Positions 38,392 through 49,103 of a DNA stretch of 63,295 nt are shown here, in pieces. Under the pieces are notes generated by a model. That model was not told where the DNA came from and searched no databases. It was given only the letters and a program-made list of their open reading frames with translations. Position numbers and translations under genes: made by a program. The DNA comes from an uncultured Bacteroidales bacterium (lineage in GTDB: Bacteria > Bacteroidota > Bacteroidia > Bacteroidales > WCHB1-69): assembly GCA_905235135.1 (NCBI GenBank), contig CAJOKR010000055.1, forward strand, positions 1 to 63,295, read 5' to 3'. Within the stretch, counting starts at the first letter, position 1; every line of letters starts with the position of its first letter.

Positions 38392-41231
38392 ATGAAAAAG
38401 ATATTCTCAATCATAGTTTTGCTGTCCTGCATGGCAGCCGTCTCCGCGCAGACGATTCTGATGAACAACTCCGCGCAGCCCAACTACTCAGGGTGCAACT
38501 TTACCATATACGACGACGGTGGCTTGAACGGTGATTATTCCAACGGTATGGATGTCGTCATCAACATTTCCTCGAACGACCCCAACAACGGTGCCGTTTC
38601 GATCAATGTCGATATGCTTTCATTTGACGTGGCCTGCGGTGACACGCTCTTCTTCTATGACGGTCCCGTAGTGGCGGACTCCATGCTGCTTGCCTATTTC
38701 ACTAACTGCGACTCGCTTCAGGCAGTGGCCATTACGGTGGCCGGCACTATCCGTACCGATGGTTCTGTGACCGTCCGCTTCAAATCTGACGGCAGCGACG
38801 TGGGAGGTGGCTTCGTGCTCACTACCGACTGCGTGCGCCCCTGTCAGCGTGTCGAGGTGGAGATGGATCCCGCCCTTTGTACCAAATTGCCCCATTTGGA
38901 GGCCGACGGTTACTATTATCTGGATGTATGTCCTGCTGATAATCCTGTTCATTTGGGCGCGAGGGGTGTCTATCCCGACAATGATTTCAGCTATCACCAG
39001 GATGATGCCCATTCTGTGTTCCATTGGGATTTCGGTTGGGAAACGCTCGATTCTTTGGCCGGCAACTCGGTTTACCGTGATTTCCCCGAAGGCCGCGGCT
39101 ATGATGTGGCTATCTCCATCACCGATAGTGCGGGATGTTTCTCTTACGTTCCGCAAACGTTCAGAGTCAGAACCTCTTCCAACCCGATTCGTGAGGTGTT
39201 GGACTTCCCGCAGGTCTGCGCCGGCACGGAGGTGGACTTGACGGTGGGTTACGACCACCTGTCTATCGTGCAGGCCGATACCGTGGGCAGCCAGCAAATC
39301 ACAGCCCTGTCAGTGAACGATACCATCTTCTTGCCCGATGGTGAGGACTGCGGATCGGGTTGCGCATACGTCTCCCCGGTTACCTTCACCAGCTTCTCGC
39401 CCACAGCTACCATCCAATCGCCCAATGATATCTGGTTCGTGCGTATCAAGATGGAACACTCCTATATCGGTGATATCTGGATTGCATTGACCTGTCCTAA
39501 CGGACAATTTGTCTCCCTGGTGAGAAAGTATCAATCAACTGGCTCTTCAAACTGTACCAGCGCTATCCCGCAGTCGGAGTGGGGCTGGCTCTCATCCGGT
39601 ACCAGCTCTGCTGACTTTGGTATCCCGGGATCTACGAACTCAAACCCCAAATGCGACCCGAATGTTAATCCGATGGGTACCCCGTGGAACTATGTCTGGT
39701 CGAACAATGCGGTCAACGGATACCAGTACAGTGCCGGCAACTATGTGTATGCCTCTTCCAACGTCTCCGGTAGTTCAATGGACTCCACCAATGTGGCGGC
39801 TATGACCAATGTGTTCCACCCCGAAGGCTCCTTCTCCAACCTGATCGGCTGCCCGATGAACGGTACGTGGAGTATTAGTGTGGTGGACGGTTGGGGTGCT
39901 GATAACGGCTGGCTTACCGAGTGGGAGATTTCCCTTGACCCGCAGCTGCTTCCGCAAGACTGGTCCTACGAAGTGCTGATCGACAGCACGTGGGTGGTCG
40001 GCCCCGGTGCCAACGGCCCGCAGGTGATTCCCGATTCAGCGGGTAGAATTCCTTATACCATCTATGTGATGGATGAGATGGGCTGTGTCTATGATACGAT
40101 GAACTACATGGATGTGGTGGGTCACCCCGAACCCCATCTGGGTGATGACTATAAAATCTGTTATGGCGACATCACCGTTCTGTCCGCCAACTACGACCAG
40201 GCTGGTGCTGAAGGACAAACTACGGAGTACTACTGGAACACGGGTGACCAGACGGATTCTATCGAAGTGCTCACAGCCGGACAGTATTATGTGAACATCA
40301 TTACCACCAGTAACGAAACTGGATTGGCCTGTGAGGGCTCCGACACCATCAATATCGATATTTTTGAACGTCCTGTTATCAATGTGGAGGACCTAGACCT
40401 ATCGGGATGTGCCCCATTGAATCTCCGAATAGAGAATAACTCCACCCCGGAAGGTTCCTCATACGTCTGGTATATTATTGAGTATGACGACTATGGCGGC
40501 TCTCGTGTGGCATTCAGCTCCACGGATGAGGATCCGGTGTTCCAGATCAACGAGCCCGGCACCTACTCCTTGATTATGAAGATGACCACGCCCGACGGTT
40601 GTAAGGACTCCATCGCGATGTATAACGCCATTGTGGTGAACCCGCAGCCCATCGCCGAGTTTGAGGCCGATCCGGCCATCTCCATGCTCAGCGAGAACGG
40701 AGGCGTGGTGAATTTCATCAACTATGCCGACCAGGATATGGTGACCGGCGGTGCGGGCAGCTTCTACTGGGATTTCGACGATGGTACCATCGATTCCGTG
40801 AACTTTGCTGAACCGCATACGTTCGCTTCCTGGGGCGACTACAACGTGACCCTCCACGTGGAGAGCAACTCGGGTTGTAGCAGCGAAATCACCCACACAA
40901 TCGTTATTGAGAGCGACCTCATCTTCCCGAATGTGATTACACCCAACGGCGACGGCATCAACGATGTGTGGGCCATTGAGAACCTCAACACGAATGTCAA
41001 CCCCGAGGATCCCGACGGTTACCGCAACAACCGTCTGCAAATCTTCGACCGCTGGGGCAAGAAGGTCTATGACGCCAAGAACTACGACACCTACGCCAAG
41101 GACGGCACCGTCTATCCCGGCCAGCAGATCTTCAACGGCGAAGGCCTCTCCGACGGCGTCTATATTCCTTCCACTACAAAGGAAAAGCAAAGACGATTAC
41201 CTTCAATGGATCTATCACCATCGTCCGGTAA
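38392..41231 (+). CDS. CHU_C (T9SS type B) surface protein, frame break near the end
   Basis: About 946 aa after correction; as read, the frame runs to 41253 with a scrambled tail. Signal peptide (AAVSAQ), CUB-like domain (GCNFTIYDDGG, FFYDGPVVADS), a PKD-like segment (VFHWDFGWETLDS), a P-domain/proprotein-convertase-like beta domain (YIGDIWIALTCPNG, GCPMNGTWSISVVDGWGADNGWLTEW), two more PKD-like domains (FYWDFDDGTIDSVNF) and the CHU_C domain (FPNVITPNGDGINDVW, LQIFDRWGKKVYD, FNGEGLSDGVYY). In the shifted frame the end reads SFHYKGKAKTITFNGSITIVR and stops at 41231, the exact ending expected, so one base is missing near 41163. Type B CTDs are linked to gliding or SprA-T9SS cargo. Confidence 0.85.
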
Positions 41232-41260
41232 GACTTTAGACTTAAGACTTTAGACTTTTA

Positions 41261-41287
41261 GGGAATCCGAGTGGGTTCCCTTTTTTC
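41261..41287 (+). terminator. Intrinsic terminator after the CHU_C gene
   Basis: Eight-pair stem GGGAATCC/GGGTTCCC with GAGT loop, then TTTTTTCTTT. Short heptamer-like repeats (GACTTTA, GACTTAA, GACTTTA) lie just before it at 41232-41255. Confidence 0.85.
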
Positions 41288-41364
41288 TTTCTACTCCTAA
41301 GCACCGTGCACCATTCCGTCGCTGACGATAGGAAGCGACGGAATCTCCAACGATAGTTTCAGTT

Positions 41365-44300
41365 TTATCCGTTCTCAATGAGGAAGTGAAGTCGGTTGAA
41401 CACATTCGCTTCCGAGGTGCCGCCGTCGAAATCGAGGAAGAGCAGATTCACGTCGGGGTAGAGCTTCCGCATCTTCTTCTCGATACCTTTGGAGATGATG
41501 TGGTTGGAAATGCAGGCGAACGGTTGCAGGCTGATGATGTTCTTCACGCCGTCTTCCGCCAATGAGGACATCTCCGCCGGAATCAGCCAGCCCTCGCCGA
41601 AGTTGGCCGCCATGTTGATGATGCGCTCCGCTAACTTCGCCTCGTGGAACATGTCCGCGAAGGGACGGTAGAACGGGAATCCCTGACAGACTTCGTCGTA
41701 AGACTTAGCGTAACGGAACACTAACTTGTAAATCACATCGGTGACGAAAAGCGGCAAATCCACCGGCTTGATGTGGTTATCCTTGTTGATGTGGCGGTTT
41801 ACGAAGCTGTTGATGAAGAAGTTGTAAATGGATGGCGCCACGACCTCCACACCCTGCTCGGCAAGCCAGTCCAGGACGTTGAGGTGTCCGAAGGAGTTGT
41901 ACTTAATGTAGATTTCGCCCACCACACCGACTTTTGGGAGTCGTTTTCCCGTGTCGATGTTGGCGGCAAACTCCGTCGCGGCCTCCTTCAGCAGCCGCTT
42001 CATGCCCCGATAGTCGCGGGCTTCGATGAGCGGCAGACATTGGTCGATGTATTTCTGATGCAGCGTTTTGGCGATGCCGGGCTGCTTCTCACGCGGGCGC
42101 GAGGCGTAGTAAATCCGTGACAGGCAGTCGGCATAGAGCAGCGTGTTGATGGCGGGCAAAGCTAACTCCCGGGCGTTGAACGTGAATCCGGGCTGTTCGT
42201 TGGCCAAAGTGCTGCCTAATGCGAGCGACAATACCGGCACTTTTTCGTAGCCAGCTGCCACTAACGCTTTCTTGATCAGCATGATGTAGTTGGTGGCTCG
42301 GCACTGTCCGCCCGTCTGCGTGATGATGACGGCCGTGTCGTCCAGATTGTAGTCGCCGCTGCGCAGGGCCTTCAGCAGGCTGCCGACCACGATGGTGGCG
42401 GGATAGCAGACCTCGTTGTTGGCGTACTGCAGCCCCAAATCGACACATTCCTTGTCGCCTAACGGCAGGTTGATTAGATTGTAGCCGGCCATCTTGAACA
42501 CCGTTGGGATGAATTCCGAGTAGCCGCCGGCAAAGTAGGGACCGATGATGGTCCTGCGGCGGTCGGCGTTCGTGAAGGGTGGGGTAGTGATGAACGGTTT
42601 GCTCACCTTCTCCTGTCGGCTGAATTTCAGGCTCTCCACCATTGAGCGCACGCGCAGGTGCAGCGACCCGATATTGTTCACGTCATCGACCTTCAGCAGC
42701 GTGAAGCTCTTGCCCTTGCGGTCGAGAATGTCGTGGGTTTCGTCGATGATGAACGCGTCCGGGCCGCAGCCGAAGGAGGTGATCATCATGAAATGCACGT
42801 TGTCAGGACTGTTGGCTACATAGTGGGCGGCCTTGAAGACGCGGTTGGGATAAGTCCACTGGGTGACGGCCATCAGCTCGCGATAGACGGCGGCGTCTTC
42901 GTCGCCGGCCACGAACTCCGTGACCACGTCGATGCCCATGTCAGCGATGCAGTCGGAAACCTTGTGCTGGATGAGCGGATCCGAGTGATAGGGCCTTCCC
43001 GCGAGAACCACCACCATGCGGCCTTCCTTCTTCGCTTTCGCCACAATCTCGGTGGCTTCGGTGTGGAGTTCCTCGATGTATTCCCGTTGGGCCACGATAG
43101 CCGCATCCACCGCCTTGTTTGCCACGGACTTGCTGATTCCCAACGTTTTCAGGTATTTGATACATCCCTTGCGCAGGAAACCCTCGTTGTTCATGGAGAT
43201 GATGGGCTCGTCGGTGGGGATGCCGAAACGCTCCTCCGTATCGATGGCGTTGCGCACCACGTCAGCGTAACCGGCCACCACAGGGCAGTTGTAACTGTTG
43301 CGGGCTTCGCTGTCGGCAGGGGCTTCCATCACCACGAAGGGGTAGAAGATGCGATCCACTTTCTGTCGTGCCAGGTCGAAGATGTGGCCGTGCATCAGCT
43401 TGGCGGGGAAGCAGATGTTCTCGGACATCACCGTGTGGATGCCCTTTTCGTACTGCTTCACCGTGGAGGGACTGGAGAGGACCGTGCGTATGCCGCAGGC
43501 GCGGAACAGCGCGTGCCAGAAGGGGTAGAGCTCGAACATGCCCAAAGAGCGCGGGATGCCGATGACCGGCTTGCCGCCTGCGTCGTTCAGCAGCGGCCGC
43601 CGGAACAGCATCTTCAGCCGCCGGTGGTGCTGGTTGAAGCCCTTCCGCTGGACCTCCGTATGGTTGGTGAATATCTTTTCGCAGTTATTGCCGGAATAGA
43701 ACGTCTGCCCGTTCGAGAAATGGTACTCTAACACGGTGCAGTGGTTCGGGCAGCCGGGACAAACCTGCTGCTTGTTTTCAAATTGCTGGATGGAAAGCAG
43801 TTCGTCGAGGGTCAGCACCTTGGTGACCTCCTGCTCGCGGGCGTAGAGGGCGCAGCCGTAGGCACCCATCAGCTCGGGGATGTCGGCAAAACGGACCTCC
43901 TTGCCGGTGAGCAGCTCCAAAGCCCGCACCACCGCGAGGTTCTTGAAGGTGCCGCCTTGTACTACTAAATGGTCGCCGAGTTCCTCGATTTTTCGTAATT
44001 TTAACACTTTGAACAGGCAGTTTTTGATGACCGAGTAGGCAAACCCGGCGGAGATGTCTTCCGCAGAGGTACCCTCGCGCATGGCCTGTTTTACCTTGGA
44101 ATTCATGAAGACGGTGCAGCGGGTGCCGAGGTCGTAAGGATGTTTCGCCTCGCACGCGATACGGGCGAAATCGGCTACCGTGTAGCCTAACATTTTGGCG
44201 AAGGTTTCGATGAACGAACCACAGCCGGAAGAGCAAGCTTCGTTAATCTCAAGTCTTCTAATAGCTTGATTCTCAACAAAGATGGCTTTCATATCCTGAC

Positions 44301-45645
44301 CGCCGATGTCGAGGATGAAGGAGACATCGGGGGAGACTTTCTTCGCCCCCAAATAGTGTGCCATCGTCTCCACCACGCCGTGGTGCAGTCCGAAGGCCGT
44401 TTTTAACAAATTTTCACCGTAGCCCGTGACTGCGCTGTTGAGGATGTTCGGCTCGAAGTCGTGCTCCTTGCACGCCTGCGCGAACCGTTTCAGCGCCCCG
44501 TGGAAGGCTTCGAAGCTGTTGCCGTTGTTGGAGCAGTAGTCGGAGAAGAGGATGCGCCCTTCTGTGTCCAACGCCACAAACTTGGTAGTCGTGGAGCCGG
44601 AATCGATGCCGATATAGACCTCGTTGCTCTTCACCTCGTCCCAGCCGACCCGCGACACGAAGAAGTTCTGCTTCTCGGTCTTCCATTGCTCAAAATGCTG
44701 GTTGTCAGTAAATAACGGGTCAAGGCGATTCGAAAGCAGACGGGATTCGTCGCCCATCGCCTGGCTGTTTACGGTCTGGAGGAAGTCGGAGAGGGGGATG
44801 GGTTTCGGGCAGGCGGTTTTGGCCATGAGGGCGACCCCGTGGGCGGGTACCACACGGGCATCCGGCACGGCAACGCAGTCATCGTCAGTGAGTTGCAGAT
44901 TCTCGAGAAACACTTTCCGGAGGTTGGGCAGGAAGGCGAAGGGGCCGCCGCAGAAGAAGACCGGCGACTGCGCATCCACGCCACGGGAGAGTGTGCCCAA
45001 AACTTGCAGGCACACCGCATGGAAGACGGAGAGTGCGACATCCGCCTTGCTGACGTTGCGAGCTAACAGGTTCTGGATGTCGGTTTTGGAGAAGACACCG
45101 CAGCGCGACGCGATGGGATAGACGTGCTCGGCTTTCTCGGCCAGGGTGTTCAGCTCGGCGGTATCGACGTTCAGCAGGCTGGCGGTCTGGTCGATGAAGG
45201 CGCCGGTGCCGCCCGCGCAGTTGCCGTTCATGCGGATGTCGGGCATCCGGCCCTCGTCGAAGAAGATCATCTTGCTGTCCTCGCCCCCGATGTCGATGAA
45301 GGTGCGGGTCTGCGGGAAGGACTCCTTGACGAGCGTGGCGGCGGAGATGACCTCCTGCACGAAGGGGAAACCCCACAGGTCGGCGTATCCCATGCCCACG
45401 CTGCCGGTGACGGCCACGCGGCAGGAGCCGGCGCTTCCAGCGTCGAAAAAGGAGCCGATGTGGAAAGCGTCGGTTTTGCTTGCGACGCTGGAAACGTCGC
45501 TCCCTAAGATGGCTTGGACCGTTTCCCGGACGTTCATGTTGTGCCGGCGGTAGTCGGCGTAAACGATTTGGTTGTCAGCATCTAACACCACCACTTTCAC
45601 GGTCGTGGAGCCGATGTCTATTCCGATATTGAGCGTTTTATCCAT
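41365..45645 (-). CDS. Tandem acyl-CoA dehydratase activase with DUF2229/HgdB-like part
   Basis: 1,426 aa in one intact frame. Two ASKHA (BadF/HgdC) ATPase domains in series: first GIDIGSTTVKVVVLD, CAGGTGAF, RCGVFSKTD; second GIDSGSTTTKFVALD, EACSSGCGSF, RCTVFMNSKVKQAM. Next a Cys-rich segment (VCPGCPNHC) that may hold an iron-sulfur cluster, then DUF2229 (IGIPRSLGMFELYPFW) and a long C-terminal region resembling the dehydratase subunit (GRPYHSDPLIQHK, TQTGGQCRATNYIM). HgdC-type activases use ATP to inject an electron into 2-hydroxyacyl-CoA dehydratases in fermentation of amino acids; such giant fusions are known in Bacteroidota and other anaerobes, but their substrate is not established. Oxygen sensitivity is expected. 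TetR lies upstream on the same strand. Confidence 0.88.
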   Translation of the reverse strand: MDKTLNIGIDIGSTTVKVVVLDADNQIVYADYRRHNMNVRETVQAILGSDVSSVASKTDAFHIGSFFDAGSAGSCRVAVTGSVGMGYADLWGFPFVQEVISAATLVKESFPQTRTFIDIGGEDSKMIFFDEGRMPDIRMNGNCAGGTGAFIDQTASLLNVDTAELNTLAEKAEHVYPIASRCGVFSKTDIQNLLARNVSKADVALSVFHAVCLQVLGTLSRGVDAQSPVFFCGGPFAFLPNLRKVFLENLQLTDDDCVAVPDARVVPAHGVALMAKTACPKPIPLSDFLQTVNSQAMGDESRLLSNRLDPLFTDNQHFEQWKTEKQNFFVSRVGWDEVKSNEVYIGIDSGSTTTKFVALDTEGRILFSDYCSNNGNSFEAFHGALKRFAQACKEHDFEPNILNSAVTGYGENLLKTAFGLHHGVVETMAHYLGAKKVSPDVSFILDIGGQDMKAIFVENQAIRRLEINEACSSGCGSFIETFAKMLGYTVADFARIACEAKHPYDLGTRCTVFMNSKVKQAMREGTSAEDISAGFAYSVIKNCLFKVLKLRKIEELGDHLVVQGGTFKNLAVVRALELLTGKEVRFADIPELMGAYGCALYAREQEVTKVLTLDELLSIQQFENKQQVCPGCPNHCTVLEYHFSNGQTFYSGNNCEKIFTNHTEVQRKGFNQHHRRLKMLFRRPLLNDAGGKPVIGIPRSLGMFELYPFWHALFRACGIRTVLSSPSTVKQYEKGIHTVMSENICFPAKLMHGHIFDLARQKVDRIFYPFVVMEAPADSEARNSYNCPVVAGYADVVRNAIDTEERFGIPTDEPIISMNNEGFLRKGCIKYLKTLGISKSVANKAVDAAIVAQREYIEELHTEATEIVAKAKKEGRMVVVLAGRPYHSDPLIQHKVSDCIADMGIDVVTEFVAGDEDAAVYRELMAVTQWTYPNRVFKAAHYVANSPDNVHFMMITSFGCGPDAFIIDETHDILDRKGKSFTLLKVDDVNNIGSLHLRVRSMVESLKFSRQEKVSKPFITTPPFTNADRRRTIIGPYFAGGYSEFIPTVFKMAGYNLINLPLGDKECVDLGLQYANNEVCYPATIVVGSLLKALRSGDYNLDDTAVIITQTGGQCRATNYIMLIKKALVAAGYEKVPVLSLALGSTLANEQPGFTFNARELALPAINTLLYADCLSRIYYASRPREKQPGIAKTLHQKYIDQCLPLIEARDYRGMKRLLKEAATEFAANIDTGKRLPKVGVVGEIYIKYNSFGHLNVLDWLAEQGVEVVAPSIYNFFINSFVNRHINKDNHIKPVDLPLFVTDVIYKLVFRYAKSYDEVCQGFPFYRPFADMFHEAKLAERIINMAANFGEGWLIPAEMSSLAEDGVKNIISLQPFACISNHIISKGIEKKMRKLYPDVNLLFLDFDGGTSEANVFNRLHFLIENG

Positions 45646-45661
45646 AAAAAAATTGAGTGCG

Positions 45662-45669
45662 CGAAGATA
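45662..45669 (-). promoter_or_regulatory. Possible -7 box for the activase gene
   Basis: Reverse strand reads TATCTTCG, one mismatch from TAnnTTTG, 16-23 bases before the start codon at 45645. Confidence 0.4.
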
Positions 45670-45679
45670 CGATTTTTTT

Positions 45680-45735
45680 GGTTAAGGTTTATGGGTTAAG
45701 GTTTAAGGTTTAGGGGTTATGGTTTATGGGTTGGG
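45680..45735. repeat. Heptamer array, GGTTAAG type (8 units)
   Basis: GGTTAAG, GTTTATG, GGTTAAG, GTTTAAG, GTTTAGG, GGTTATG, GTTTATG, GGTTGGG, no phase slips. It ends at the base before the tetR stop codon (45736) and lies upstream of the activase promoter box. Confidence 0.8.
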
Positions 45736-46353
45736 TTATTTGGTGAGGCGGTGGGTGATGAGGAGGATGTTTTCGGATTTGCGGCGTTCGTAGAACTGTT
45801 CATCGGATTCGGTTTGGTCCATCATCCGGACTATGGGACCGGCGGTGAGGATGAGCAGGTTCAGGGAGATGATGTCTTCCAATAGCAGGCGGGCGTCGAT
45901 GGGTCGGATTTCGCCTCTCCCGGCGGCGCGGTCGATCTCGGCCTGCAGCTTTGCGAGAAACGGGTTCATCTCTTCGGCCGCCTTCGTCCGGATGTCGGTG
46001 AAAAGCTCCGGGTATTGTTCCATCTCCTGGAGTTGGAACCGCAGGTAGTCCGCGTTGTCCCTCACGAAGTCGAAGTGCTTCCCGATGGTGGCGGAGAGCT
46101 TTTCGGGGAAGCTCCTGTCCGATTCGTCCCAGGACATCAGGACGGATTGGCGCAGCAGGTCGATCTTCCGGAGCACCACGAATTTGAAAAGGTCTTTTTT
46201 CGTCTTGAAGTGGTAGTGCAGCAGGGGGTGTCCCACTCCGGCCCGTTTGGCGATGGCGACGGTCCTCGCCCCCGCGTATCCGTGCAGGATGAACTCCTTC
46301 TCTGCCGCATTCAGGATTTCCTCCTTTTTGTTATCACTTTGGTTATTAGACAT
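45736..46353 (-). CDS. TetR/AcrR-family transcriptional regulator
   Basis: 205 aa. N-terminal helix-turn-helix (KEEILNAAEKEFILHGYAGARTVAIAKRAGVGHPLLHYHFKTKKDLF region) is typical of TetR; the rest is an all-helical ligand-binding and dimer domain with no recognisable ligand. It is divergent from feoAB and lies upstream of the activase on the same strand. A 16-base palindrome just outside its start codon is a good candidate operator, suggesting autoregulation. The array at its 3' end separates it from the activase gene. Whether it controls feoAB, the activase, or only itself is open. Confidence 0.88.
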   Translation of the reverse strand: MSNNQSDNKKEEILNAAEKEFILHGYAGARTVAIAKRAGVGHPLLHYHFKTKKDLFKFVVLRKIDLLRQSVLMSWDESDRSFPEKLSATIGKHFDFVRDNADYLRFQLQEMEQYPELFTDIRTKAAEEMNPFLAKLQAEIDRAAGRGEIRPIDARLLLEDIISLNLLILTAGPIVRMMDQTESDEQFYERRKSENILLITHRLTK

Positions 46354-46377
46354 TTGGTCTTGGTATGAGTATAATTA

Positions 46378-46393
46378 CTGACAAAATTGTCAG
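46378..46393. promoter_or_regulatory. Candidate TetR operator
   Basis: CTGACAAAATTGTCAG: 7-base arms CTGACAA and TTGTCAG around AA. It lies 25 bases before the tetR start and just downstream of the tetR -7 box, where a bound repressor would block initiation or clearance. Confidence 0.55.
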
Positions 46394-46397
46394 GCGG

Positions 46398-46405
46398 CAA
46401 AAATA
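46398..46405 (-). promoter_or_regulatory. -7 box for tetR
   Basis: Reverse strand reads TATTTTTG followed by CCGCC; next to the candidate operator. Confidence 0.55.
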
Positions 46406-46526
46406 CATTTTTTTTCATTGCCAAAATCCCCAAAAATGGGGATGCGCAGTTCCGTGTGAATTTGCACTTTTGCCACGTGATTTGTAAGGACGCGGGATTT
46501 GCGTTTCTACTCAATAAACGTGTGTT

Positions 46527-49012
46527 ATGGAAAACAACGAAAATACTGGGAAAGTGCTGACGCTCGCCGACGTGCAGACTGGCGAGTATTGCGTGATCGT
46601 GCGCGTGACGGGCCACGGTAGTTTCCGTCACCGCTTGATGGAGATGGGATTTGTGCGCGGCGAGAAGGTCAAGGTGATCCGCAACGCCCCCCTGCGCGAC
46701 CCCATCGAGTACGAGATCATGGGCGGACATGTCTCCCTGCGCCGTGTGGAGGCCCGCCGCGTGGAGGTCGTCCCCGTCACGGAAGAGGTGGCCAACCAAT
46801 ACAGCTTCCACGGCACCGTCACCGAGGAGACCGAGCGCATCCTCGGCCACGTAGGCAAACGCATCCACGTTGCTCTCGTCGGCAACCCCAACTGCGGCAA
46901 GACCTCCTTCTTCAACCACGCCACCGGCATGAGGGAGAAGGTGGGCAACTACAGCGGCGTCACCGTCGATTCCAAACTCGGATACTACCACTATCAGGAT
47001 TATACCATCGTGATTGCCGACCTCCCCGGCACCTACTCCCTCACCGAATACACCCCCGAGGAACGATACGTCCGCGAATACATCATGGAACAGCACCCCG
47101 ACATCGTACTCGACGTCGTCGATGCCTCAAACCTCGAACGCAACCTCTTCCTCACCACCCAGCTCATCGACATGAACGTGCCCATGGTGATGGCCCTCAA
47201 TATGTACGACGAACTGGAGAAAAACGGCGACAAGCTCGATATCGACACCCTCAGCGAACTCTTCGGCTTCCCCATCATCCCCACGGTCTCCTCACGGGGC
47301 ACCGGCATCAATGTGGTGATGGCCAAGGTTGTGGACCTTTACGAGAATCTGGAGGAGAACACCAAGCACATCCATATCAACTACGGCACCGACTTGGAGA
47401 AGTCCATCGACATAATCAAGAAGGATATGCTGGAGCATTTGGACCTCTCGGGATCCTATTCCACCCGTTACCTCGCGATCGAGCTGCTGGCCGGTGACAA
47501 GATGATTTCCGAGATGGTGGGCAAGTTCGACGATGATGGCAGTGTTGTCAAAGTGGCCGACGAGCAACGGAAACAGATTGAGAAACAGTACAATGAGGAT
47601 GCCGCCACCATCATCTCCGGTGCGAAGTACGGTTTTGTGCGCGGTGCCCTCCTCGAAACCTATACCCAGGGCAAGGACAAAAGCAAACAGCCCGCCTATT
47701 CTGCTGACAAGATACTGACCAACAGATGGTTGGGATTCCCGATTTTGGTTTCTTCCTCTGGTTTATGTTCCAGATGACCTTCACGTTAGGGGCGTACCCG
47801 CAGGCGTGGTTGGAGAGTTTCTTCGGCTGGTTGGGCGATGTCATCACCCGTGTGCTGCCCGACGGCATCATCAAAGATTTGCTTGTCGATGGCATCATCG
47901 CTGGGGTAGGAGGGGTCTGTTCCTTCCTGCCGAACATCTTGATACTCTTCTTCTTCATCTCCATTTTGGAAGACACCGGCTACATGGCCCGCGCCGCCTT
48001 CATCATGGACAAGCTGATGCACCGCATGGGCTTGCACGGCAAGTCGTTCATCCCCTACATCATTGGTTTCGGGTGCAGTGTGCCGGCCATCATGGCCACG
48101 CGCACCTTGGAGAACCGCAAAGACCGCATCCTCACCATCCTCACCGTGCCGTTTATGTCGTGTTCGGCGCGGCTGCCCGTATATCTGCTGCTGATTTCCG
48201 CCTTCTTCACGAAGCACCAGGGACTGATTCTCACCTCCATCTATTTGCTCGGCATCTTGATGGCCATCGTTACCTCGCTGTTAGTCAAGCGGGCCGCCTT
48301 CCGGCAGGAGCGCGACCAGTTCGTGATGGAGCTGCCGCCCTACCGCATCCCGACCTTCCGCAATGCCACGATCCACATGTGGGATAAGAGCGTGCAGTAC
48401 CTCAAGAAGATGGGTACGGTGATTTTGGTGGCCACCGTCATTATATGGGCGTTGGAGTACTTCCCGAGGCACGGTCGCGAGGTCGATGCCTACACCGCGC
48501 AGATCGAGCAGGTGGAAGCGGATGAGACGATGCCGGAGACGGAGAAGGAAGCCGTGATTACACAGCTGGAACTCGACCGTTCGGCCTGCCAGATCGAGAA
48601 CTCCTACATCGGCCGTTTCGGCAAGTTCGTGGCGCCGGTGTTCCGCCCGTTAGGCTTCGACTGGCAGATGGGGGTCTCACTGATCACGGGTTTCGCCGCC
48701 AAGGAGATTGTGGTCTCCTCCATGGGTGTGCTCTACCACAGCGACTTGGAGGCTGACGAGCACTCCTCGGCCTTGCAGAAGAGCCTGCAGACGCATACCT
48801 GGACGTCGGGTCCCGACATCGGCAAGCCGGTCTTCACCCCGTGGGTGGCCTTCGGTTTCATGGTCTTCATCCTGCTCTACTTCCCGTGTGTGGCCGCGCT
48901 TTCGGCCATCCGCCGCGAGGCCGGCCGCAAGTGGATGCTCTTCAACCTCTTCTACACCACCGGCGTCGCCTGGCTGGCCGCGTTCATCGTGCGGTTAGTG
49001 AGTATGCTGTAG
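46527..49012 (+). CDS. feoB: FeoAB fusion ferrous iron transporter, one frame break
   Basis: 828 aa after correction. FeoA (SH3-like) domain at about 9-84, then FeoB: G1 GNPNCGKT at 119-126, G3 DLPGTYSL, G4 LNMYD, then the membrane part with Gate motifs (GFGCSVPAIMATRTL, MSCSARLPVYLLL, GFAAKEIVVSSMGV). GTP-driven Fe2+ uptake across the inner membrane, fitting an anaerobe. FeoA-FeoB fusion is common in Bacteroidota. The frame shifts near 47745 between NRWLGFPI and FFLWFMFQMTFTLG, consistent with one lost base. An inverted repeat ATCCCC/GGGGAT lies about 90 bases upstream (46426-46443). The TAG stop lies in GTAGGAGC, the opening of a repeat family also found at the ends of two other genes. Confidence 0.92.
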
Positions 49013-49021
49013 GAGCCGCGG
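49009..49021 (+). repeat. Partial GTAGGAGC-family element at the feoB stop
   Basis: GTAGGAGCCGCGG matches the opening of the copy at 20441 at 12 of 13 bases; feoB's TAG stop is bases 2-4. The rest of the element is missing. Confidence 0.5.
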
Positions 49022-49031
49022 TTGACGGTTG

Positions 49032-49103
49032 TTTCGCCTGCGGCGAAAATAACATGTCACACAGAAATCACAGAAATCACAGAAAGTTCAGCCTGCGGCT
49101 GAT
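49032..49103. repeat. Composite hairpin repeat, left copy (inverted relative to the right copies)
   Basis: Hairpin TTCGCC-TGC-GGCGAA (49033-49047), a spacer with CACAGAAAT twice in tandem, then hairpin CAGCC-TGC-GGCTG (49089-49101). It is the near-exact reverse complement of 51005-51079. Confidence 0.85.

Noticed and set aside
47700-47800. Programmed ribosomal frameshift in feoAB
   Set aside because: No slippery heptamer plus stimulatory structure is evident, and FeoB is not known to use recoding; one missing base explains it and fits the pattern of other genes.
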